Source of the DNA: Rhodospirillales bacterium
Lineage (GTDB): Bacteria; Pseudomonadota; Alphaproteobacteria; Rhodospirillales; Casp-alpha2
NCBI GenBank assembly: GCA_028282185.1
Contig: JANQIJ010000172.1
Location: forward strand, 1-12,569
Length of the DNA: 12,569 nucleotides
Direction of reading: 5' to 3'
Each line of letters begins with the position of its first letter. The first letter of the stretch is position 1. Below, piece by piece: positions 6,700 through 12,010 of this stretch. Below the pieces are notes generated by a model. That model was not told the origin of the DNA. It saw only the letters and a list, made by a program, of their open reading frames with translations, and searched no databases. Both the position numbers and the translations under genes were made by a program.

Positions 6700-6720
6700 G
6701 AAGAAACGGCGGCGGAGTAG
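6700..6720 (+). repeat. Degenerate copy of the last codons of the flavoprotein gene
   Basis: These 21 nt match 17 of 21 positions of the flavoprotein 3' end (6621-6641), in register with its reading frame. The gene end reads E-E-S-A-A-E-stop and this copy reads E-E-T-A-A-E-stop; two of the four differences make the Ser-to-Thr codon change and two are synonymous. It lies directly between the operon and the AT-rich tcmP gene. It could be a scar of duplication or of insertion of the tcmP module, but the repeat is short and chance is possible. Confidence 0.35.
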
Positions 6721-6723
6721 GTT

Positions 6724-7830
6724 TCATTCTAGAAACTTAATCTGCATATCTTTACACCAATCAGGATAGAAACCAGGCTTCCTCTTTGGCGGCGGAGAAA
6801 GCGCCTTAATTTTTGGAGGGACACCTTTTTCCATCGGGCGCAGTACTCTTGTTTTGTAATGGGTTTCTAAGAACGCTGTTTCCTCAACAACGAAATTTTC
6901 GATCTCTTGGACCGTCGTTACTTGTCCCGAAAATTTCTTGATTAACTCACGTTCCAACTGTCTGAAGTTGGGCTCGTCTCCCAACATTACCATTTGATTT
7001 GGATCGGTTGCGTCAGAGAAAGCAAACTCTCCCGATGGATCCACTCTCCACATCGCATCCTTCATGCGTTGCAGTCCACGTCGGCTATTGGTCGCATAAA
7101 AGAGGTAGTAATCAGTTGAGTTATTTTTGTTCTTCATTTCGAAGGAACGGACGAATTTTGCTTTTGCTACCTGCCTTAACTGCCGCAGATAAAGGTCGTG
7201 CAAACACCGTTTTCTCTTCCTTGGATCACTGATCTTTTCGCACTCTTCCCACTCGTCAGTGCCAAACAAGCGGTCAAAATTCTTTTTCTGATCCTTGTGT
7301 TTTAGGAAACGGTTTGCCTCTTCGTACATGAAGTTCACAAACACTTCGCAACTCTGAAATGACAGAATCTGGGTGTTGTATTCAAATGGTATCAGCCATC
7401 CAAACGGATCGATAAATGCAAACGTTGGCTGTGGCTCTATTCCGGGTTTTCTGAAATGTGCAATGAACCTTTGGATATAAGGTTCGTACTCGCCAGGGAT
7501 TACACGGGCGTCAAAGTTAGGTGGCAACTTCATTGAGCGGACGATGACGTCAAGAGTTGAGGATCTGTCAGGCTCCTTCTCAACAAACCTGAACGTAAAT
7601 TTGCCTCGAACTTGGTGAGCCCAATTTTGGGCGATCTTCAATGCAATGATGGGAGAGCCGTCTTCTCCCTTTGAGTATACTCCGGGGCCTGCAAAGCCAT
7701 CGATGAAAACCACCGACTCAAATGCCTTAGTGATTATTGGAACCCAAGCATTCAAATAGTGCCGCAAGATTTCGTGCTTTGCGACGGTGTGAGGTTCAAG
7801 GTCCCAAACAGTCGATTTGGGCGCTGCCAT
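6724..7830 (-). CDS. tcmP: Three-Cys-motif partner protein TcmP (methyltransferase-like)
   Basis: The 368-residue protein matches the TcmP family: HTVAKHEILRHYLNAW (14-29), FIDGFAGPGVY (42-52) and GEDGSPIIAL (55-64). DGFAGPG looks like motif I of a class I SAM-dependent methyltransferase fold, and FIDPFGW (139-145) sits where the catalytic motif IV loop would be, so a methyltransferase-like role is plausible but unproven. The C-terminus is basic and proline-rich (PPPKRKPGFYPDW, 346-358). TcmP is known as the genomic companion of PF07505/DUF5131 proteins, and exactly such a gene precedes it by 9 nt on the same strand. Base composition is clearly AT-richer than all neighbours (many AAA, TTT and AAT codons), indicating recent acquisition. 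The biological role of this pair is not established to my knowledge; mobile DNA, phage or defence functions are possibilities only. Confidence 0.88.
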   Translation of the reverse strand: MAAPKSTVWDLEPHTVAKHEILRHYLNAWVPIITKAFESVVFIDGFAGPGVYSKGEDGSPIIALKIAQNWAHQVRGKFTFRFVEKEPDRSSTLDVIVRSMKLPPNFDARVIPGEYEPYIQRFIAHFRKPGIEPQPTFAFIDPFGWLIPFEYNTQILSFQSCEVFVNFMYEEANRFLKHKDQKKNFDRLFGTDEWEECEKISDPRKRKRCLHDLYLRQLRQVAKAKFVRSFEMKNKNNSTDYYLFYATNSRRGLQRMKDAMWRVDPSGEFAFSDATDPNQMVMLGDEPNFRQLERELIKKFSGQVTTVQEIENFVVEETAFLETHYKTRVLRPMEKGVPPKIKALSPPPKRKPGFYPDWCKDMQIKFLE

Positions 7831-7839
7831 ATAAGAGGT

Positions 7840-8610
7840 TTATTCCGCTGCTACTGATAAGTGTTCGTTTTCAGAATTATCGCTATTTCGCTGTGGAAAC
7901 CCATCCCACTCCTGACCGTCCAGTTCCCGCCCGCCGGACTTGGGCCGGAAACCGCCCCATTGTTTGAAGAAGAAAGGGATGTTCTGTTCAAGGCATTGGT
8001 CGCGGACCTCGAGGGCCCATTCTTCTTCCATGGGCCGATGTCCGGGACCAGACTCACCGCCGACGATGACCCAATGGATGCCGTCCAGATTGACCCTGCC
8101 TAGCGGGCCGATCAGCGGCTCGACCGAAAGAAAGCGCGTTGTCGCCCGCATGTCCCGGACATGTTGGATGCGGGACACTTTGCTGCCGTCTTCCACCGAG
8201 GCGCCGAGCCAGATATGGGCCGGCGCCTTGCCGGTTTGGCCGTAGCGTTTGTTGACATATTCCCGCATGCGGGACGACCGCTTGGTCAGGACCTGGAAGA
8301 CATGCCAATGGGCCGCCTCCATCGTGTCGAACACCTGATCGACGTAATCGAAGGGCACGCCTTTGTGAAACAAGTCCGACATGGAGTTGACGAAAATCAT
8401 CTTCGGCGTCGTCATCTTCAGGGGCTGGTCGAGCCGCGCCGGCCGAAGGGTCAAGTCGAAGCCTTGTTCAAAGGGGTGACCCGGCACGCCGCGGAACCGC
8501 TCGGAAAACCGCTCGGCGTAGCAGTTGTCGCAACCCGCGCTGATCTTGGTGCAGCCCGTCACCGGGTTCCAGGTCAGGTTGGTCCATTCGATTTGCGATT
8601 CTTGCGCCAT
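7840..8610 (-). CDS. DUF5131/phage Gp37-Gp68 family three-Cys-motif protein
   Basis: A 256-residue protein of PF07505, a family found in mycobacteriophages (Gp37/Gp68) and many bacteria. The N-terminus has the signature IEWTNLTWNPVTGCTKISAG followed by CDNCYAERF. Cys20, Cys27 and Cys30 form C-x6-C-x2-C, reminiscent of but spaced differently from the radical-SAM CxxxCxxC motif. Further family hallmarks are FVNSMSDLFH (73-82), VLTKRSSRM (107-115), IWLGASVED (133-141), SVEPLIGPL (162-170), WVIVGGESGPGHRPM (180-194) and PFFFKQWGG (212-220). An iron-sulfur or radical enzyme role is suspected but not shown. The ATG at 8610 is preferred over one 48 nt upstream because it has GAGGG about 5-9 nt upstream and begins at the family N-terminus. 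It is GC-rich, unlike tcmP, so the two partners differ in composition although they are adjacent and co-directional. Confidence 0.9.
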   Translation of the reverse strand: MAQESQIEWTNLTWNPVTGCTKISAGCDNCYAERFSERFRGVPGHPFEQGFDLTLRPARLDQPLKMTTPKMIFVNSMSDLFHKGVPFDYVDQVFDTMEAAHWHVFQVLTKRSSRMREYVNKRYGQTGKAPAHIWLGASVEDGSKVSRIQHVRDMRATTRFLSVEPLIGPLGRVNLDGIHWVIVGGESGPGHRPMEEEWALEVRDQCLEQNIPFFFKQWGGFRPKSGGRELDGQEWDGFPQRNSDNSENEHLSVAAE

Positions 8611-8642
8611 GATGCCCTCGAAAGTGAACAAAACAAGAACAT

Positions 8643-8690
8643 TTGTCAACTCAAGCAATGATATCCTTCAATCTATGAAGGAACTGACAA
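8643..8690. promoter_or_regulatory. Inverted repeats upstream of the DUF5131-tcmP pair
   Basis: This AT-rich 105-nt gap separates DUF1847 (ending 8716) from DUF5131 (starting 8610), both on the minus strand. It contains a perfect 7-bp dyad, TCCTTCA (8664-8670) and TGAAGGA (8676-8682), with a 5-nt spacer. An imperfect outer dyad lies at 8643-8652 and 8681-8690 (8 of 10 matches, TTGTCA/TGACAA core). On the minus strand TTGACA (8649 to 8644) is a perfect -35 hexamer, but I see no convincing -10. It is probably the promoter and operator of the pair; no terminator T-tract is seen. Confidence 0.4.
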
Positions 8691-8715
8691 CGGCAGACAT
8701 GTTTGGGTGGTGTGC

Positions 8716-9387
8716 TTAGGGCATCCGCCCCTGCTTCGGCTTATTCGGCAGTTTGTCCGGCTTGTCCGGGCCCCAGACGCGCGAGAAATAGCTGTCGGCC
8801 AGATTGAGCGCACCCACGGGGTTATGCGCCAGCACCCGGTCCTTGGCGACCAGGGTCGTCGCCAGGCCGTCCGAATGCTTGAAGAACAGACTGTCGTGGC
8901 CGACGCAAAGCCCCAGGACGACGTTGAATTGGCAGCCCGCCTGGTTCAACAGGTTGGCCTGGGAAATCGGGTTGCACATGCTTTCATAGGTGCCGGGGCG
9001 GATCTTTTCGTCGTCGCTGAGGCCGATCACCTCCTTCGCCACGCCGCCGTGCTTGCAGGCGGCGGAGACGACCTCCAACCCATGGCTTTCCAGGACGGCG
9101 GACAGCACCCGTGCCTGTTCGAGAAAGCTGATGCAGCTGGCGATGCCGGTCCTGGTGAAGCCCATCTGCTTGGCGAACTGGGCGATTTCCTCGACCCGGG
9201 TCCATTTGCAATAACCTTCGGATTCGACCCGGGCGGAAACCTGGGCGGCCCGGCGGAGGAACGGATCGGCATAGAGCTTGGTCGCTTCTTCGACCACGTC
9301 GGGGCAGACCTTGGCCGGACAGAAGCCGGGGCCGGCCGCGTCACAACGGTTCAATCTGATCCGGAAAGGCTCTAGGATTCCCGTCAT
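8716..9387 (-). CDS. DUF1847 family cysteine-rich protein
   Basis: From the ATG at 9387 the product has 223 residues. It matches the DUF1847 pattern: EEATKLYADP (33-42), VESEGYCKWTRVEEI (54-68), AKQMGFTRTGIASC (72-85), GLEVVSAACKHG (103-114), EKIRPGTYESMCNPISQAN (127-145), NVVLGLCVGHDSLFFKHSD (155-173) and LVAKDRVLAHNPVGAL (179-194). Nine cysteines (15, 23, 28, 60, 85, 111, 138, 152, 161) and conserved His suggest a metal site. Function is unknown in the family. The frame stays open to 9612, but the family homology begins only after 9387 and a G-rich run lies about 6-14 nt upstream, so the shorter form is chosen. Its start codon overlaps that of the divergent neighbour. Some members have extra N-terminal Cys motifs, which this protein may lack. 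Confidence 0.82.
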   Translation of the reverse strand: MTGILEPFRIRLNRCDAAGPGFCPAKVCPDVVEEATKLYADPFLRRAAQVSARVESEGYCKWTRVEEIAQFAKQMGFTRTGIASCISFLEQARVLSAVLESHGLEVVSAACKHGGVAKEVIGLSDDEKIRPGTYESMCNPISQANLLNQAGCQFNVVLGLCVGHDSLFFKHSDGLATTLVAKDRVLAHNPVGALNLADSYFSRVWGPDKPDKLPNKPKQGRMP

Positions 9388-10207
9388 GACGCGACGCCCC
9401 ACCCCTCGCGCCGCCCGTTGTCCTGCCCTGGTTGCGGCGTTGGCCGCCGTGATGCTGGCCACGGCCTGCGCCGACGTGACCTTTCCGCGCCGGGTCGGCT
9501 TCCACGATCCGGTGGTGACCGATCCGGCCGCGGTCGATCCGCTGCAGGCGACGTTCCGGGATATCGAGATCAGCCAGTCCCGGGCCGATTGGCGGGCCGG
9601 AGAGATTTCCATCAGCCGCGTTCCGCCCCGCCGCGCGGACCAATTCGCGCGCTGGTTCGAACCCCGGGCCCAGACCTTCCCGCCGATCTGGGTCTACGCC
9701 GCCGCGCGCAAGCTGCAACAGGGCGGCGATTACCTGAAGGCGGCGCGCTGGTACCTGATCGGTCGCGAACGGCATATGCGTCATCTGCGCCGCTGCCGTG
9801 ACGACACGGCCAAGGAACAGCTGACCTGGGCCGACGCCAGCTTCGCCAACCTGCGCACGGAAATGGGCCGCAACCCGGAACTGACCCGATATGTCGCCAA
9901 GCACGGCTTTGCCTGGCTGGACCTCAACCGGGATACGGAAGACGGCCTATTGGCCAGCTGTCTATGGGGCGCGCAAGGCAGCCAACGGGCCAGCCGCGGC
10001 ACCCTGGTTCCCGTCGATCGGGACGGTAAACGGGTGTTCGTCCTGACGCCGCCGCCGGTTGCCGACCCGGGCAACTGGATCCTGCCGGCCGGCGAAATCC
10101 ATCAGATTCGCACCTGGTCCCGGATCCTGATGAAACAAGAGGTCCGGAAGATCCTGGGCGAACCGGACGACTTGCCGCCGACGCCGACGACGATGCCGTT
10201 GCGCTGA
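9386..10207 (+). CDS. Putative secreted protein or lipoprotein of unknown function
   Basis: I do not recognise the family. The 273-residue product starts with a basic n-region (MTRRPTPRAAR) and a hydrophobic stretch (residues 13-27) ending LATAC, so Cys28 could be a lipidation site. The box is weak because -3 is Ala rather than Leu; ordinary signal peptide cleavage is an alternative. Mature residues about 100-145 look like a TPR/Sel1-like helix pair (VYAAARKLQQGGDYLKAARW, 103-122). The C-terminal part ends with GEIHQIRTWSRILMKQEVRK and a short proline-rich tail. The ATG at 9386 has AGGA at 9374-9377, 8 nt upstream. An in-frame ATG at 9278 would lack a signal peptide at the N-terminus and run inside the DUF1847 gene. 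It is divergent from that gene with no intergenic DNA. Confidence 0.7.
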   Translation: MTRRPTPRAARCPALVAALAAVMLATACADVTFPRRVGFHDPVVTDPAAVDPLQATFRDIEISQSRADWRAGEISISRVPPRRADQFARWFEPRAQTFPPIWVYAAARKLQQGGDYLKAARWYLIGRERHMRHLRRCRDDTAKEQLTWADASFANLRTEMGRNPELTRYVAKHGFAWLDLNRDTEDGLLASCLWGAQGSQRASRGTLVPVDRDGKRVFVLTPPPVADPGNWILPAGEIHQIRTWSRILMKQEVRKILGEPDDLPPTPTTMPLR

Positions 10208-10211
10208 GCGG

Positions 10212-10358
10212 TCAGCCGCCCGCGACCAGTGCCTTCATCTTGCGCACCGCCGTCAGGGGACTGGTCAGAACCTGGCCCGTCACCATCGCCAGAACGGTTG
10301 CCGTCGCGGCGACGATTTCCGGGCCGGTGCCATCGGCCGGCAGGACGAAAAGTTTCAT
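10212..10358 (-). pseudogene. Truncated N-terminal remnant of an isopropylmalate/isocitrate-type dehydrogenase
   Basis: This minus-strand reading frame encodes only 48 residues. Its first 23 (MKLFVLPADGTGPEIVAATA, then TVL) resemble the N-terminus of isopropylmalate/isocitrate/tartrate-type dehydrogenases (pattern M-K-L-x-V-L-P-G-D-G-I-G-P-E-I), with Ala9 in place of the usual Gly and Thr11 in place of Ile. The remainder (residues 24-48, ending KMKALVAGG) does not match what follows in that family, where about 300 further residues are expected. GGAG lies 5 nt before the ATG, so the start signals are intact and a short peptide might still be made. The best reading is a gene eroded by deletion; a functional small protein is less likely. 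It converges on the putative lipoprotein gene with 4 nt between the stops. Confidence 0.5.
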
Positions 10359-10568
10359 GGAAGCTCCAGGACCGAACAAGACTGCGGGCAGAGTTTAGGC
10401 GCCCGGTCCGAGCCCGGCGAGTCCCCGCCGCCCGGTTCGTCGCGGCCAGGGACGCCAGTGCGACCAGGGCTGCGGTCAACGACCACGGGCGCATGGGTTT
10501 TGCTGACGGTTCTGCGTCGCCTTGACAAGTGTCATGGCGGACCGGCCCCGGTCGTGGGACAAGACCGC

Positions 10569-10946
10569 ATGATCCGTTTGACGATGATCGCTGTGGTCCT
10601 GGCACTGGCGGTGACGACGTCAACGACGGCGTTGCGCGCGGCGGACCGGCAACAAGACCAGATTCAGGCACGCCTTCACGACCTGTTCCAGGCCAAATGC
10701 CGCATGTGTCACGAGGGTTATCGGGCGCTCGCCAAGCTTGAACTGATTCTCCGCGCCAATCGCTTGGTCGGGCGATACAGCGATCACGATGTCTTGGAAT
10801 TCATGGACGGCCATGGCCACGCCACGGCGGAGGAGGCAAAGGCGATCACCAAGCGGTTGATTCGTATCCGCAAGGCTCTTGACCGGGAGCAGGATACGGA
10901 ACCGGCCCAGCGGCAGATGCGCCGTCAACGTCGCGATCGCCAGTGA
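10569..10946 (+). CDS. Small periplasmic protein with one c-type heme motif
   Basis: The 125-residue product begins with a Sec-type signal peptide (MIRLTMIAVVLALAVTTSTT, then ALRAA), cleaved near residue 25. The mature part holds KCRMCHEGYR (43-52), a CxxCH heme attachment site at 44-48 with His48 as proximal ligand. Met79 (LEFMDGHG) is the likely distal ligand. The tail (about 105-125) is highly charged and Arg/Gln-rich. This resembles a cytochrome c of minimal size, probably a periplasmic electron carrier or sensor; no specific subfamily is recognised. The 210 nt upstream (10359-10568) contain no gene I can support, and no clear ribosome binding site is seen. The frame also reads upstream to 10458, but the signal peptide fixes this start. 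The gene converges on pta, with 24 nt between the stops and no obvious terminator. Confidence 0.72.
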   Translation: MIRLTMIAVVLALAVTTSTTALRAADRQQDQIQARLHDLFQAKCRMCHEGYRALAKLELILRANRLVGRYSDHDVLEFMDGHGHATAEEAKAITKRLIRIRKALDREQDTEPAQRQMRRQRRDRQ

Positions 10947-10970
10947 TCGGTGGCTTCGGCGCCGCTGCGT

Positions 10971-11891
10971 TTAGTTCTCGGCGGCCGCGAGGGCGGCGAT
11001 CATCGAGGCGGCGAAGCGGGCCTCCGGCGGATCGGCACGGGACGTCAGGACGATGGGGACTGTCGCGCCCATGACGATGCCCGCGGCCAGGGCGCTTTGG
11101 AAGTAGACCATCATCTTGAACAGGCCGTTGCCCATTTCGATGTTGGGCACGGCCAGGATGTCGGCCTGCCCGGCGACCGGGCTGTCGATGCCCTTGAGCT
11201 TGGCCGCGTCGGGCGACACCGCGTTGTCGAAGCCGAACGGCCCATCGACCGTGGCGCCCGTGACCTCGCCGTTTTGCGCCCGTTTCGCGACCTCGTCGGC
11301 GAGGATCGACGACGGCATCGCCTTGATCGGGTTTTCCGTGCCGGACAGCAGCGCGACCTTGGGGTGATCGTTACCGAGCGCATGGGCCAGGGCGACGGCG
11401 TTGTTGACGATGTCCAGCTTCATGCCGGCGTCGGGCGCCACATTGACGGCGCCGTCGGTGATCATCAAAACCCGGTCCGAGCCCGGCACGGTCATGTGGA
11501 ATATATGGGACAGGCGCCGGCCGGTGCGCAGGCCGTCCTCGCGGTTGACCACCGCGGCCATCAGCGCATCCGTATGGACGTGGCCTTTCATCAGCGCCGC
11601 CGCTTCCCCGGCCTTGGCGATGGCGACCGCGCGCCGGGCGGCGTCGCGCTCGTCCGCCGCATGTTCGACGCGGATGCCGGAAAGGTCCCAACCGATGTCC
11701 TTGGCGATCGCCAGGATGGTATCCCGGTCGCCGACCAGGACCGGATCGATCAGGCCGGCCTCCGCCGCTTGCCGGGCGCTTTCCAGGGCCACCGGATTGT
11801 CCGCCCCGGCGACCGACATGGGCTGGCGCTCTAGCTCGCGGCTCAGGTCCAGCAGGTAGCTTGGGATTTCGAAGGGGACGTCGCTCAGCAT
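10971..11891 (-). CDS. pta: Phosphate acetyltransferase (PTA_PTB family, stand-alone)
   Basis: The 306-residue protein converts acetyl phosphate and CoA to acetyl-CoA and phosphate. Family motifs include LMKGHVHTDAL (100-110), GRRLSHIF (124-131), MITDGAVNVAPD (143-154), DGPFGFDNAVS (216-226), SPVAGQADIL (237-246), GNGLFKMMVYF (254-264) and VPIVLTSRAD (278-287). By sequence alone this subgroup also includes phosphate butyryltransferases and the C-terminal half of MaoC-Pta fusions; no MaoC domain is attached. The adjacent xsc gene, whose product makes acetyl phosphate, decides for acetyl specificity. The start at 11891 is supported by alignment with the family N-terminus; only a weak AAAGAAAG precedes it. 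A terminator between xsc and pta suggests its own promoter. No acetate kinase gene is seen next to it. Confidence 0.88.
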   Translation of the reverse strand: MLSDVPFEIPSYLLDLSRELERQPMSVAGADNPVALESARQAAEAGLIDPVLVGDRDTILAIAKDIGWDLSGIRVEHAADERDAARRAVAIAKAGEAAALMKGHVHTDALMAAVVNREDGLRTGRRLSHIFHMTVPGSDRVLMITDGAVNVAPDAGMKLDIVNNAVALAHALGNDHPKVALLSGTENPIKAMPSSILADEVAKRAQNGEVTGATVDGPFGFDNAVSPDAAKLKGIDSPVAGQADILAVPNIEMGNGLFKMMVYFQSALAAGIVMGATVPIVLTSRADPPEARFAASMIAALAAAEN

Positions 11892-11898
11892 CTTTCTT

Positions 11899-11921
11899 TA
11901 TATAGGCTCTATATAGGCTCT
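11899..11921 (-). promoter_or_regulatory. Tandem TATATAGGCTCT repeats just upstream of pta
   Basis: The plus-strand 12-mer TATATAGGCTCT occurs at 11899-11910 and 11910-11921, overlapping by one base for an 11-bp period, about one helical turn. On the minus strand this reads as two GAGCC-TATATA units immediately before the pta ATG. Either TATATA could be a -10 box; the nearer one would give a nearly leaderless transcript. The periodicity also fits a tandem operator. No strong -35 is visible. Confidence 0.5.
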
Positions 11922-11923
11922 GA

Positions 11924-11974
11924 CGTTCGGCTTCCCGAACGAAAAACGGGAGGGTCCGGTGACCGGCCCTCCCG
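11924..11974 (-). terminator. Intrinsic terminator of xsc, followed by a second hairpin
   Basis: On the minus strand, CGGGAGGG (11974-11967) pairs with CCCTCCCG (11954-11947), and the stem continues inward as CCGGT/ACCGG after a single-base bulge. TTTTT (11946-11942) follows directly. This is a textbook Rho-independent terminator 36 nt after the xsc stop codon. Next comes a perfect 7-bp stem with a tetraloop, CGTTCGG (11924-11930) and CCGAACG (11935-11941). The arrangement separates xsc from pta transcriptionally unless read-through is controlled. Confidence 0.85.
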
Positions 11975-12010
11975 CTGATCATCGATCGGATGCTGTCCGC
12001 GCTCGGCGGA

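Noticed and set aside
6643..6720. tRNA or attachment site at the edge of the AT-rich tcmP gene
   Set aside because: No tRNA cloverleaf, no integrase gene, and no matching direct repeat on the other side of the DUF5131-tcmP pair.
8161..9375. Plus-strand frames (8161-8661 and 8707-9375) opposite DUF5131 and DUF1847
   Set aside because: Both lie opposite genes with clear family motifs and show the biased composition of antisense frames.
10950..11834. Plus-strand frame of 294 codons opposite pta
   Set aside because: It mirrors the strongly conserved pta sequence, starts without a good ribosome binding site, and has low-complexity composition.
11899..11921. Start of a CRISPR array or transposon end
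   Set aside because: There are only two short overlapping copies with no spacers, no terminal inverted repeats and no transposase nearby.
11924..11974. Riboswitch in the pta leader
   Set aside because: The structure is fully explained as an intrinsic terminator of xsc plus a simple hairpin, and I see no recognisable aptamer consensus.
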